Positions 15,822-25,466 of a stretch of DNA of 64,000 nt are shown one piece after another (position 1 is the first letter of the stretch; each line of letters starts with the position of its first letter). Location of the stretch: contig JAEUIH010000004.1 in the NCBI GenBank assembly GCA_016795105.1, positions 1 to 64,000 of the forward strand. Direction: 5' to 3'. Below the pieces are notes generated by a model. The model did no database searches, was not told the origin of the DNA, and worked only from the letters and a program-made list of their open reading frames with translations. The translations under genes were made by a program, and so were the position numbers. The DNA is from Planctomyces sp. (GTDB lineage Bacteria > Planctomycetota > Planctomycetia > Planctomycetales > Planctomycetaceae).

Positions 15822-18311
15822 TCAGCCGAGAACTTCCATGACGAGCGGCGTGCCGGCGGGCATCGACTGGTGCAGATCGGACGGCGGAGCAAATCGAATG
15901 TTCGATCCTGGGACGAGGTCTCTCAGTGTCGACGACGCAAGGATTATTCCAGGGGCCGCCATTTCTGCGATCAGCGAAGCCCCGTCGATGGCGCTGCCGG
16001 TGACACGGTCTGGACGCAGCCAGCATTCTCCGACCGTCAACCCGATCTGTACGGAATGGCCCGCTCGCTGCACGAGATCCCGAATTCTCAGAGCCGCTCG
16101 AATTGCTCGAACCGGCCCGTCGAATGTCGCAAGCATAGAGTTTCCGTTCTGTTGTGTACGCGTGCAGCGAAACGATGAAAACTCTTCGGCAATTTGACGG
16201 CGCAGCGAAGCTTCGGCTTCAGTCGATCCCATCGCTCCATCGGCTGATCTGACGGCCAGCACTGTGGCGAGAATTCGGTCCACAGAAACTGCCGATCGCA
16301 TTCGCTGCTGGAATTCCTCGATGGCGCTCAATACTTCCTCCTGATTTCCAACGAATGGCAGATGGTCGGCCCCCGACAGTTCGACAAACCTGGCATCGGA
16401 AATCCGGCTGGCCAGGTAACGCCCCTCGTCGACACGCAGGCACATGTCGCCGGTACGATGAATCACCAGAGTTGGAACTCGGATCGCGCCGAGCACCGGA
16501 CGCACATCGACACGGGCATTCATTCGTGTCAATGCGACGGCAGCTCCCGGGCTGGCGCCCATTCGCAGGTAGTCGCACCACCAGCGTCGGAACAGTGGAT
16601 CGCTGCTGCGGCTGGGAGCTCGTGTTTCAATGCCGACGGGACCACCCCAGCCACGGCGAATCTGCTCAAGGAACTGTCCGTGTTCCACCTCGGTTGGTCC
16701 CCACGGATAATCGTCATCGCGCAACCGTCTGGCGTAGGCGCCGATCATGATCAGCGCTGCGGTTCGATCCGGATATGTCGCAGCAAACAGCGAGCACAGC
16801 GGGCCACCTTCAGAGACACCGCAGAGTACAGCTCGATCCGAACCGGCGGCTTCCATCACGGCTCGCACATCATCCATTCGCTGCTCAAGAGTGGGGAGCT
16901 GGTCGTTGGGAACCCGATCCGACAGACCCGTGCCGCGTTTGTCAAATAAAATCACACGAAACGAATCGCCAAGTCGCCTCAGGAATCGAGCAAACGACGG
17001 TTCTTTCCAGAACCAGTCGAGGTGTGAAACCCAGCCCATTACGAAGATCAGATCGAGTGGTCCGGAACCAATGACCTGGTACGCAATACTCACCTCGTCA
17101 CTTGTGGCGTAGTGGACTTCCGGAATCTGCAGATCAGTTGATGCTGGCTGTGCGTTTCCGGTATGACCAGGGACCACCGCAGGTTTGTCGCCTGCGACAT
17201 TTGTGGTCGAGTCATCTTCTTTGTCGTCAAAATGCCGACTGACGTCCTGCAGAACTTCCTGAGCACTTTGGTAACGATCGGCCGGATTTCCCGCCAGTAG
17301 CCGGCGAACGATCTGGCTCAGATTTACAGGAACCTCGGGAAACTCGGCTCGCAGGTCTGGCGGGAGTTCGTGGAGCACAGCGGCAATCGAATCCGCGCCG
17401 GTCGATCGAGCAAACGGAGGCCGTCCAGCCAGCATCTCGTAGATCACACAACCAAGGCTGAACAGATCGCTGCGTGCGTCGACTGGACCACCGCGAAGCT
17501 GTTCCGGCGACATATACCAAAGTGTTCCCTGAATCTGCCCAGGGTTTGTCAGTGCATTGGCGTTTTTTTCATCGGCACTATCGTTACCTTCCAGCTGTAG
17601 CTGTCGGGCGATTCCAAAGTCAAGGACCTTTACCAGTTGATCGGGGCGAACCATCACATTTTCGGGTTTCAGATCCCGATGAATCACACGGCGCTCATGT
17701 GCCGCGGCCAGCGCTCGTAAAAGCTGCCGAGTGATGGACAGTGCCAACTTGAGCGACAGCGGTCCGGACAGCAGCAGGTCCCTCAGTGTGCGACCTTCCA
17801 CGTATTCAGTCACCAGGCAAGGCACACCTTCTGATCGCAGGATCTCGTGGACCGTCAGAATGTTGGGATGGTTCAGCGTAGCAGCAGAATGAGCTTCACG
17901 TTCAAATCGCTGCAGCCATTTTGAATTCGCATCGGATGCATAGTGCGCACTGACGAACTTGATCGCCACCGGCCGCTGCAGTTCTTCATCGTGGCCCAGA
18001 TACACGGTTCCCATTCCGCCTGATCCCAGCCGACGGTGAATGGTATATCTTCCGATCCGCGTTCCGAGCTTTTCATCGAGTCCCGAAATGGGGCTCCCGA
18101 TCAGTCCTGGTACTTCGTCTTTGAGATCATCGAGCAACAGAATCGACGGAGTCTCCAGAAAGTCGGTTGCCGCTTCGTGAACACGCAGGAGTTCCTGGAT
18201 TTCTGCCAGTTCCGGAGACTGTTGGCCAAGTTTCCTCTGCAGGAAAGCTGCTCGGGCTTCCGGATCTTTCAATTCCACGACCTGAGCAAAGAGTTCAGCA
18301 ATGCGTTCCAT
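15822..18311 (-). CDS. Ser/Thr protein kinase fused to alpha/beta hydrolase and degenerate cyclase domain
   Basis: 829 residues in three parts. A Hanks-type kinase spans about 88-360, with GSGGMGTVYLG glycine loop, Lys118, Glu139, HRDLKPEN (Asp213), DFG (231-233) and APE-like MSPEQL. An alpha/beta hydrolase spans about 398-680, with nucleophile Ser500 in GVSEGG, an acid in HRTGDMC and His in GADHLPF. A C-terminal class III cyclase-homology domain spans about 690-829. The hydrolase-cyclase pair resembles mycobacterial Rv1900c. The cyclase has lost its catalytic residues: the metal-Asp strand reads VLAVRSADG instead of the usual TDIVGST, and the second metal Asp is absent in NGNSMLATF. It starts 6 bp after the sigma factor gene stop. 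It lacks an obvious transmembrane helix, so it is probably cytoplasmic. Confidence 0.9.
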   Translation of the reverse strand: MERIAELFAQVVELKDPEARAAFLQRKLGQQSPELAEIQELLRVHEAATDFLETPSILLLDDLKDEVPGLIGSPISGLDEKLGTRIGRYTIHRRLGSGGMGTVYLGHDEELQRPVAIKFVSAHYASDANSKWLQRFEREAHSAATLNHPNILTVHEILRSEGVPCLVTEYVEGRTLRDLLLSGPLSLKLALSITRQLLRALAAAHERRVIHRDLKPENVMVRPDQLVKVLDFGIARQLQLEGNDSADEKNANALTNPGQIQGTLWYMSPEQLRGGPVDARSDLFSLGCVIYEMLAGRPPFARSTGADSIAAVLHELPPDLRAEFPEVPVNLSQIVRRLLAGNPADRYQSAQEVLQDVSRHFDDKEDDSTTNVAGDKPAVVPGHTGNAQPASTDLQIPEVHYATSDEVSIAYQVIGSGPLDLIFVMGWVSHLDWFWKEPSFARFLRRLGDSFRVILFDKRGTGLSDRVPNDQLPTLEQRMDDVRAVMEAAGSDRAVLCGVSEGGPLCSLFAATYPDRTAALIMIGAYARRLRDDDYPWGPTEVEHGQFLEQIRRGWGGPVGIETRAPSRSSDPLFRRWWCDYLRMGASPGAAVALTRMNARVDVRPVLGAIRVPTLVIHRTGDMCLRVDEGRYLASRISDARFVELSGADHLPFVGNQEEVLSAIEEFQQRMRSAVSVDRILATVLAVRSADGAMGSTEAEASLRRQIAEEFSSFRCTRTQQNGNSMLATFDGPVRAIRAALRIRDLVQRAGHSVQIGLTVGECWLRPDRVTGSAIDGASLIAEMAAPGIILASSTLRDLVPGSNIRFAPPSDLHQSMPAGTPLVMEVLG

Positions 18312-18317
18312 GTTCAG

Positions 18318-18944
18318 TTATGTCTCTCCGGAATCAGACGTTGTCGACGTCGACACAGATTCTGACATCCGATGCCCCGCGCCAGCAATTTGGATTCGCC
18401 GATATAACCACGTTTTGGCATACGTCCAGTGACGATGTGCCGTCGTGCGAGAAAGACCGAGAACTTCACAAGCCTCTTCGATTGACAGGCCGCCGAAGTA
18501 CCGCAGAGTCACAAGTTGTGCTTTCGCAGGGTCCTCTCGCCCCAGCTCCTGAAGAGCCTCCTCAAGAGCAAGCAGCTCGTCGTCTCGTTCTGCAAGTGCC
18601 ACTTCGTCAATCTCGTGAGACACCCGAATGTATTCGCCCCCATGCCGCGCAGCGCGGCGCCGACGCGCGCGATCGACAAGCAGGTGTCGCATGGTCGCCG
18701 AGACCGTGGCCAGAAAATGGTTGGGAGATGTCCATTGTCTTGCTGCTGTCTCACTTCCAAGTTTCAACCAGACTTCGTGGACAAGAGCGGTGGTCTGAAG
18801 TGTCTGACCAGAACCTTCCCTTCGCAATCGAGAATGAGCCAGTCGCCGCAACTCCGCATAGAAGGCAGTAAACAGGTCCGATGTCTCTCCGCGTACAGAC
18901 CGCTCCACTGCGCTGGTGATGGGATTTCCGTCTCCTTCGCTCAT
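18318..18944 (-). CDS. ECF sigma factor of the planctomycete TIGR02999-like type
   Basis: 208 residues. Region 2 is at about 22-85 (LFTAFYAELRRLAHSRLRRE, TTALVHEVWLKL, NHFLATVSATMRHLLVDRAR). Region 4 is at about 130-190 (VTLRYFGGLSIEEACEVLGLSRTTAHRHWTYAKTWL). This matches ECF factors that precede Ser/Thr kinases in planctomycetes and act in kinase-controlled signalling. The ATG at 18944 has GAAAGG upstream; an extension to 19097 would add 51 residues unlike the family. The kinase gene starts 6 bp downstream, so the two form an operon. Confidence 0.93.
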   Translation of the reverse strand: MSEGDGNPITSAVERSVRGETSDLFTAFYAELRRLAHSRLRREGSGQTLQTTALVHEVWLKLGSETAARQWTSPNHFLATVSATMRHLLVDRARRRRAARHGGEYIRVSHEIDEVALAERDDELLALEEALQELGREDPAKAQLVTLRYFGGLSIEEACEVLGLSRTTAHRHWTYAKTWLYRRIQIAGAGHRMSESVSTSTTSDSGET

Positions 18945-19121
18945 GATAGGCCTTTCAGGTAAGTACATCGGCAGTCCTGCGATCGTTTCGAGGATCAGGA
19001 TTCGCAGGAGTGTACTATATGGTCGCCTCCGGATGGAACTCGGCTTATCAGGATGTATGGCCAACTCAGCCGAATACACGCGAGGATTTAATTGCAATCA
19101 CACCCAACTTCGCTCCGCGCC

Positions 19122-19202
19122 GCGGACCATGGCAGGAGAATGTCGGCAAAAGAATGCCAGTGTGTTCCATTCTCCTGCCGCCATTCTTTTGCAAGGGAGG
19201 CG
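19122..19202. repeat. Palindromic intergenic repeat (family E)
   Basis: ATGGCAGGAGAATG faces CATTCTCCTGCCGCCAT, with GCAAAAGAATG and CATTCTTTTGC as a second nested pair, so the segment can form two overlapping hairpins. A diverged relative (GGCAGAGCACTGCATTC then TTCTGCCCCCATACTCTTGCC) lies just after ribF at about 42290-42331. Confidence 0.7.
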
Positions 19203-19210
19203 CGAGGCGA

Positions 19211-20494
19211 TTAGTTGCTGCCAATCGCGTAGAGTTTGTTGCTCGATCGAATGAACAGCGTTCCGTCGGCCAGAGCGGGCGTTGACCAGAATCGAACATC
19301 GTCAGCGACAGGCAGAACATTTTTTGTAACAACACCGAGAGTTCGATCTGGTTGCAGGACGAACGTCCGGCCGCTGGCGTCGAGACAGTAAATCTTACCT
19401 TGATTCGACCATGGCGAAGCCCAAAATTCACCGGCTTCGGGAAGACGACCCTGAGTGACAAGAGTTCCCGTTTCTGACTCAACAATCGTTACCTTGCCGC
19501 CTCGTCCGTCCAGCAGATAGATCAACCCGTCAACGATCACCGGTGAAGCTCGGTGCGGGCCGAACTCGCGAGTGTTCCATGCAACGAGTGAGATTGCATT
19601 GCCTGTGCGAACAGATGCCAATTGGTCGTCTGTTCCGCTGCGAATAGCGAAGAAACTTGTCCCACCGCGTCCACTGCGCCCCACGACCAACAGGTCGCCG
19701 CTTGCCGTTGGAGTCGCGTTCAGTCCGCCGTTGCCAATGTCAACTTGCCACAACAGGTCGCCTGTGCCGGGGTCATACGATCTTACGATCGCCCCGCCTG
19801 TGACGAGTTCCCTGCGATGGCTGTTTTCCCAGATGATCGCTGATCCCCAATTTGATCGTTCATCACGGGGTTGCCGCCAGACTTCATCGCCAGTCCGGAT
19901 ATCGATCGCGACGACAAACGAAGCTTCTTCATTATCGACCTGAACGAAGACCTTGCCATCAAGAATCGCGGGCGAACTGGAAGTCCCCCAATCCTGAGCC
20001 ATTGGGTGAAGACCGAGGTCTTTCTTCCAGATCAGTACTCCGTCGAGGTCATAGCAGTACATTCCCATCATACCAAAGTAGGCAAGGATGTACTTTCCGT
20101 CGCTGACTGGCGTCTCTGAAGCGTATGTGTTGTCTCGATGTGTCTCCAGCCGCGGGTTGCCCTCAAGAGCGGTCTTCGTCCACAGAATTGTTCCAGTCTT
20201 CGCATCGAGGCACAATATCTCCCATCGATAGTTGCTCGACTTGTTTTGTGGCCCGTCTGTGACCGCCGTCGTTACGAAAACCTTCCCGTCGACGACGATG
20301 GGGCTGGACCACCCGGCGCCCGGAATGTCCGTCTGCCATTTCAGGTTTTCATTGACGCCCCAACTCGTTGGAGCAACCGCATCATTCGTTACGCCGTTTG
20401 CTTTCGGACCACGGAATTGTGGCCAATCGGCAGCGAAACACATCTGCGACATGGTCAGGCAGAGAAAATACAGTACAAGACTTGAACGCTTCAT
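19211..20494 (-). CDS. Exported PQQ-like beta-propeller repeat protein
   Basis: 427 residues. The signal peptide (residues 1-22, CFAAD) is followed by DWPQFRGP, the hallmark of planctomycete PQQ-like proteins. Repeated propeller strands follow, with W-x-x-D and SSPIVVDGKVFV/ASPVIVDGLIYLLDG-type blades. These proteins lie in the periplasm and resemble the propeller of quinoprotein dehydrogenases and BamB, but no metal- or PQQ-ligand set can be confirmed here. The ATG at 20494 is preceded by CAGGAAG; a longer open frame upstream lacks a signal. It is divergent from the PVC-type cytochrome gene, which suggests a shared extracytoplasmic oxidation role. Confidence 0.87.
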   Translation of the reverse strand: MKRSSLVLYFLCLTMSQMCFAADWPQFRGPKANGVTNDAVAPTSWGVNENLKWQTDIPGAGWSSPIVVDGKVFVTTAVTDGPQNKSSNYRWEILCLDAKTGTILWTKTALEGNPRLETHRDNTYASETPVSDGKYILAYFGMMGMYCYDLDGVLIWKKDLGLHPMAQDWGTSSSPAILDGKVFVQVDNEEASFVVAIDIRTGDEVWRQPRDERSNWGSAIIWENSHRRELVTGGAIVRSYDPGTGDLLWQVDIGNGGLNATPTASGDLLVVGRSGRGGTSFFAIRSGTDDQLASVRTGNAISLVAWNTREFGPHRASPVIVDGLIYLLDGRGGKVTIVESETGTLVTQGRLPEAGEFWASPWSNQGKIYCLDASGRTFVLQPDRTLGVVTKNVLPVADDVRFWSTPALADGTLFIRSSNKLYAIGSN

Positions 20495-20803
20495 GTGAGC
20501 TTCCTGATTCAGGTTTGCCATCCGAACGGCATAGCCTGACAGGAGCATAACCAGACTGGAAGCCGATTCCATGAGATACAGAGGAAGTTGCTCCGAAACA
20601 GGCACTTCCGGCGATCCGTCTTCAGTCATGGACGGTGTACTCATTGCCACGTCCGCCCGAAAAAGCCAATTGCGAAAAACATCAGGCCCCCGATCTCCTT
20701 GTGGGGGCAGTCTGGGTATACTGCTTCTGCAGGATGCCGGAGACCGGACACAGATCTCCAGACGATCTTTGAACCTCGCGCCTTAATGTTTGAGAGTCTG
20801 TAA
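20495..20803. other. Divergent promoter region
   Basis: 309 bp separating two divergent exported-protein genes. I see no gene, RNA or family repeat. Promoters for both sides must lie here, but no consensus pair stands out. Confidence 0.5.
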
Positions 20804-23800
20804 ATGACGCACGTCTTTCAAGTCGGTATCTCGCTGTCCATCGCCAACTGTCAACTATCACGATTCGCTGCACATGTTTCCTTAGTTTCATGCCTGATTG
20901 CGATACTGCTGCAGGTGATCACAACGACAGCGGCAATGGCTGAGGACCCCAAACCTGACGGCACTCAGGCAGCGACAGCAGCCATGGCCGCGTTTCGATT
21001 GCCGGAAGGTTTCATTGCTGAGCTGTTTGCAGCAGATCCAATGCTCACAAATCCAATCGCGTTCTGTCTCGACGATCAAGGCCGTCTTCATGTCGCAGAG
21101 GATCATCGGTTTCTTGAAGGGACTCCTGAAAATCGCTCGCACAGCTTTATGCTGGACGACGACTTGCAGGTCGTCACTCTGGCAGATCGACTGGCGATGC
21201 AGACAAAGTGGGCAGACAGGTTTGACAAAGGGCTCGACTGGTTCACACAAAAATCCGACATCGTCCGCCAGCTTGTTGACAGTGATGGCGACGGCAAGGC
21301 AGATCGGTCGACTGTGTTCGCCGATGGCTTTGATGGTCCACTGGACGGGCTTGGTTCGGGAGTCATTGCGCGGGACGGCAAGGTCTGGTATACGTGCATT
21401 CCCAGCCTATGGCTGCTGAGCGATCGCGACAACGATGGCAAGGCCGATGAAAAGGCTGCATTGCTGGAAGGTTTTGGTGTCAATGCAGGATTCTATGGGC
21501 ATGATTTGCACGGGCTTGTCTGGGGTGTCGATGGCAAGCTGTATTTCTCGGTCGGTGACCGCGGCGGCCATGTTATCACGAAGGAAGGCACGACAATTTC
21601 AAATCCCAGACGCGGCGCGGTCTATCGCTGCAATCCGGATGGCACCGAACTGGAACGGATTCATCAGGGTCTCCGGAATCCTCAGGAGCTGGCGATTGAT
21701 CAGTACGGCAACCTGTTCGCCGACGACAACAACTGTGACAAAGGTGATGATTCGCGACTGGTGTACATTGTGCCCGGTGGCGATAGTGGCTGGAACATGG
21801 CCTACCAGCACATTCCAGAACCGTATCTGACCGGACCGTGGCATGCAGAAGCGATTTGGCATTTGCAGCATGATCTACAGCCAGCGTATGTCGTTCCGCC
21901 CGTCGGGAAGATTGGAGCGGGGCCATCGGGTTTTGTGTTTTCATCCGGCACAAGTCTGTCGCCCCGATATCGTAATCACTTTTTCTATTGCAACTTCACA
22001 GGGAACGGCGGCGTAGAATCGTTCGCAGTGGAACCTCAGGGTGCGGGTTTCACGATCGTGGACCATCATGATTTCTGTAAGCCGATTATGGCCAGCGACG
22101 TAGACTTCGGCTACGACGGAAAGATGTATCTCTCCGACTATCCGACCAATCCTTTCGACAGAACGACGTCCGGAGGGCGTATCTACACAGTGTTCGATAA
22201 ATCGCGGATCGAACAACCGATTGTTGTTGAAACACGTCGCCTGTTTGAAGAAGGCTTTGAACATCGAAACCCGAAGGAACTGGTGGCGCTGCTGTCTCAC
22301 GATGACATGCGAGTCCGACTGCGGGCGCAGTTTGCACTTGCGGCTCGCGGGAGCGAATCCGCCAGCGACCTGACGGCTATCGCCAATGGTGCTGAAAACC
22401 AGCTCGCTCGACTTCACGCCATCTGGGGGCTCGGTCAGATTGGCCGAACGAGCCACCCGGATGTGCTAACGTCTGTCGTAAGATTGCTGACCGACAAGGA
22501 CAATGAGATTCGTGCGCAGGCCGCGCGAACTCTGGGAGATGCCAAATACGAAGCGTCCGCCGTGCACCTCACGCAGCGTCTGACAGACGAATCCGAACGT
22601 GTTCGATTTTTCGCAGCACTCGCGCTGGGTTCACTGAAACATCAGGATGCCGTTGAGCCGATTTTGGCGATGCTCCGAGACAACAATGGCAAGGACCGAC
22701 AGCTTGCTCATGCGGGTGTCGCAGCTTTGGAATTCATTGGTGATCGTGATCAGGTTCAGCGGTTCGCGAATGATGCCTCGCCGGCGGTACGAATGGCAGT
22801 GCTGCTTGTGCAGCGTCGCTGGGCCGATCCTCGCATCGTTCAGTTTCTCGATGATGCGGAGCTGAAGATCGTTACTGAAGCCGCTCGAGCCATCAACGAT
22901 CTGCCACTGCTTACGGGCCGCGAGAAACTCGCAGGCCTGGCGTTGCGATATCAGAATGCGTCAGGCGATCAGACGGTGCCACTGCTGCGTCGCATCGTGA
23001 ACGCCAACCTGCAGTTGGGCGAACGAGAGAATGTCGATGCGGTGATTGCAATTGCCACGAGCGAAAAGCAGCCACTCATAATTCGCCGCGAAGCGATCGC
23101 AGCGCTGGCTGCGTGGCAGGGATCGACAACGCGTGACAGAGTCACAGGATTCTGGCAGCCCATTGAAACTCGCGATGGGTCCACTGTCCGCGACGCTGTT
23201 CAGCAGGCTGCAGCCAGATTGCTTGCAACTGCGCCCGATGCATTGCAGGCGGACATCACTGGTCTGCTGGTCACGCTCAACGTGGACACCGACGACCGAG
23301 TCTTCGCGAGCTGGGTTGTTGATACAAGCCGGTCACCCGATGTTCGGATCGCCGCCCTTCGTCTGCTGAGCAGTCGACAATTTGCAGAGCTTTCTGAGAT
23401 CGTTGACACTCTGCTGACCTCGGAGAACGCAAACCTGCGATCCGAAGCCCGCGATCTCCTTGCTGTTCATGACGAAGAGCGGGCGACTTCGCTCATCTCG
23501 CAACTGCTCGATGATCAACAGGCAGATATGACCGAGCAACAGCGAGCGTTCGCGACGCTCGCGCGGATGAAGTCCGCTCATGCCGGCCAGATTCTGGACG
23601 CCTGGGCAACTCGGCTGCGCGAGCGACGCGTTCCGGTATCACTGCAGCTCGATCTGATCGATGCTCTCACGACGTCCGCAACGGAATCACACCTTGCGGC
23701 AATCAGCGAGTTCAAGGCCAGCGGCGATTCATCAGATGCACTCGCCGCATGGCAGGTTGCTCTGGCCGGTGGCAACGCCGAACGCGGACGAGACTTGTTC

Positions 23801-24211
23801 CTCGGTCATGCCGTCGCGCAATGCATTCGTTGCCATGCCATTGGCGGTCGCGGTGGCGTTGCAGGTCCGGACTTGTCGGGCGTCGCCCATCCCGACCGAA
23901 ATGTGGATCGGCGATATCTCCTGGAATCAATGGTTCTGCCAAACGAAAAGATCGCGAAGGGTTTTGGTACGATCACACTGGTGTTGAATACGGGAAAACT
24001 TATCGCAGGCACGATCAAGGAGGAAGACGCCGATTCACTGACCGTCGTGACTCCCCTGAACGAAACATTTCGAATCGCTCGGGATACGATCGAAGATCAA
24101 ACCGCCTCAACATCGGCCATGCCCGCCATGACGAGAACCCTCACACTTCGTGAACTGCGTGATCTGGTCGAATATCTTTCCACCCTGACGGCACCGATTA
24201 AGCCACAATAA
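20804..24211 (+). CDS. PVC-type membrane-bound dehydrogenase: propeller, HEAT repeats and cytochrome c
   Basis: 1135 residues, exported by an N-terminal signal (hydrophobic stretch about 22-45). Part 1 (about 60-470) is a glucose/sorbosone-dehydrogenase-like propeller of the TIGR02604 type (FRLPEGFIAELFAADP, GLRNPQELAIDQYGNLFADDN, GGDSGWNMAYQ). Part 2 (about 490-960) is an array of HEAT repeats (VRLRAQFALAARGS, IRAQAARTLGDAKYE and so on). Part 3 (about 990-1135) is cytochrome c with CIRCH at about residue 1005, followed by GGVAGPDLSGV. This three-part layout is characteristic of planctomycetes and verrucomicrobia. The substrate, probably a sugar or alcohol, is unknown. Acidic DSDGDGKAD and DNDGKADE stretches look calcium-binding. 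Confidence 0.93.
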   Translation: MTHVFQVGISLSIANCQLSRFAAHVSLVSCLIAILLQVITTTAAMAEDPKPDGTQAATAAMAAFRLPEGFIAELFAADPMLTNPIAFCLDDQGRLHVAEDHRFLEGTPENRSHSFMLDDDLQVVTLADRLAMQTKWADRFDKGLDWFTQKSDIVRQLVDSDGDGKADRSTVFADGFDGPLDGLGSGVIARDGKVWYTCIPSLWLLSDRDNDGKADEKAALLEGFGVNAGFYGHDLHGLVWGVDGKLYFSVGDRGGHVITKEGTTISNPRRGAVYRCNPDGTELERIHQGLRNPQELAIDQYGNLFADDNNCDKGDDSRLVYIVPGGDSGWNMAYQHIPEPYLTGPWHAEAIWHLQHDLQPAYVVPPVGKIGAGPSGFVFSSGTSLSPRYRNHFFYCNFTGNGGVESFAVEPQGAGFTIVDHHDFCKPIMASDVDFGYDGKMYLSDYPTNPFDRTTSGGRIYTVFDKSRIEQPIVVETRRLFEEGFEHRNPKELVALLSHDDMRVRLRAQFALAARGSESASDLTAIANGAENQLARLHAIWGLGQIGRTSHPDVLTSVVRLLTDKDNEIRAQAARTLGDAKYEASAVHLTQRLTDESERVRFFAALALGSLKHQDAVEPILAMLRDNNGKDRQLAHAGVAALEFIGDRDQVQRFANDASPAVRMAVLLVQRRWADPRIVQFLDDAELKIVTEAARAINDLPLLTGREKLAGLALRYQNASGDQTVPLLRRIVNANLQLGERENVDAVIAIATSEKQPLIIRREAIAALAAWQGSTTRDRVTGFWQPIETRDGSTVRDAVQQAAARLLATAPDALQADITGLLVTLNVDTDDRVFASWVVDTSRSPDVRIAALRLLSSRQFAELSEIVDTLLTSENANLRSEARDLLAVHDEERATSLISQLLDDQQADMTEQQRAFATLARMKSAHAGQILDAWATRLRERRVPVSLQLDLIDALTTSATESHLAAISEFKASGDSSDALAAWQVALAGGNAERGRDLFLGHAVAQCIRCHAIGGRGGVAGPDLSGVAHPDRNVDRRYLLESMVLPNEKIAKGFGTITLVLNTGKLIAGTIKEEDADSLTVVTPLNETFRIARDTIEDQTASTSAMPAMTRTLTLRELRDLVEYLSTLTAPIKPQ

Positions 24212-24286
24212 GGCGACTCCAACCAATGGGGCTTTGTTGTTTGCACTCAGTCTTCGCTGTGCTCAACCACAAAGCAGAATCACAGG

Positions 24287-24387
24287 CAGCGTGATTGGTA
24301 ACCACGAAATGCACAGAATCAACGGAATTCCAGTCACCAAAAGCCAACACCTTCCACTTCCGTGACCTCCGTGTCTTCTGTGGTTAA
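24287..24387 (-). repeat. Palindromic dispersed repeat, copy C1
   Basis: An inverted-orientation copy of the family-C element. An ATCACGCTG-like end (AGCGTGATTGG) is followed by AACCACGAAATGCACAGAATC. The opposing arm is CCGTGTCTTCTGTGGTTAAG. The outer arms can pair into an imperfect hairpin. See also 36237, 42365 and 46998. Confidence 0.75.
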
Positions 24388-24458
24388 GAACGACAGCACT
24401 GCCTGTGGCTTCAGGTTTTGGCTTCACAGCCGGTCTCACGGACAGCAGCACGGGACGT

Positions 24459-25394
24459 TCATTTCTGTGGCTCACTGTTGAGCCAATTGACCATCGTCCG
24501 TGTGACAAAATCTGCCGCATCCTGCTGAATGAAGTGATCTGCTTCGGGCACAGTTACAAGTGTCAGGTCTTTATCGATCCAGAGCCATGTGTCATTCAAG
24601 GCGCCCGGCAACAGAGCTTTGTCCTTGAGTCCATGAAACATCAGCACGGAACATTGAATTTTTGGGCCAGTGCTGTTCGGTGCCGGATAGGGCTCACGAG
24701 GATAATTGGCTTTGTAGTAGTTCAGCATCCCTTCAAACGACGATCGTCGAAACGCCTGGATGTATTTCACACGAGCTGACTCATCACGCACCCATAGCGA
24801 CAACGTCTCGGCTGTCATTTGTGAAGCTGCCTCAGGGGTTTGAAAATAGCGGGCATACGCACTGTTCTTCTGTTGTTCCGGGTTATTGGCCAGTTCGCGA
24901 AGCAGTCCGTTCGGGTGAGGCAGATTGAGGATGATCAGTTTCTCCGTCATCTCCGGATGAGCCATGGCAAACGACCATGCCACCATCCCGCCCCAGTCGT
25001 GCCCAACGATGATTGCTTTGTCCTGTTTGAAATGCTGCACCACTGCACGTACATCACCCACAAGCTTTTCCATCGAGTAATTGTCAATACCCTCCGGCTG
25101 ACCGCTCTCGTTGTACCCTCGCTGGTCGATAGCGACCACCTTGAAGTTCTCTGCCAGGGCCGGCATTTGTTTTCGCCACGTGTACCAATAATCCGGGAAG
25201 CCATGAATCATGACCACCAGCGGCCCCTCTCCTTTGGTGACATAATGAATGCGTACATCTCCCGATTGCGCAAAGCCATGAACCCCGAGGTCGTCATCAG
25301 CAGTTGATCCTTCGCGAGAGAGTTCGTCACTGAACGCTGCACTCAGCGACACCAGTAAAATCAGTAGACACTGTAACGTTCTGAATACTCGCAT
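24459..25394 (-). CDS. Exported alpha/beta hydrolase, epoxide hydrolase-like
   Basis: 311 residues. The signal peptide (about 1-21) is followed by an alpha/beta-hydrolase domain. HGFPDYWYTWRKQMP is the oxyanion/HGXP segment, VGHDWGGMVAW carries the nucleophilic Asp of epoxide hydrolases and haloalkane dehalogenases, and EADHFIQQD carries the catalytic His. The cap contains Tyr residues (YARYFQTPEAA, MLNYYKANYP) that could polarise an epoxide. The ATG at 25394 is preceded by AGGAA; upstream codons would add 19 residues before the signal. It likely acts in the periplasm. Epoxide hydrolase is the best guess over dehalogenase, but substrates are not shown. Confidence 0.85.
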   Translation of the reverse strand: MRVFRTLQCLLILLVSLSAAFSDELSREGSTADDDLGVHGFAQSGDVRIHYVTKGEGPLVVMIHGFPDYWYTWRKQMPALAENFKVVAIDQRGYNESGQPEGIDNYSMEKLVGDVRAVVQHFKQDKAIIVGHDWGGMVAWSFAMAHPEMTEKLIILNLPHPNGLLRELANNPEQQKNSAYARYFQTPEAASQMTAETLSLWVRDESARVKYIQAFRRSSFEGMLNYYKANYPREPYPAPNSTGPKIQCSVLMFHGLKDKALLPGALNDTWLWIDKDLTLVTVPEADHFIQQDAADFVTRTMVNWLNSEPQK

Positions 25395-25466
25395 TGTGGA
25401 GTTTCCTGATTGATGAATAGATTCGATCGTTGCTCGTGTATCGCGTTCCATGCGAAGATATTTCGT

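Noticed and set aside
18945-19097. N-terminal extension of the TIGR02999-like sigma factor.
   Set aside because: The 51 extra residues are unlike the family, and a good ribosome site precedes the ATG at 18944.
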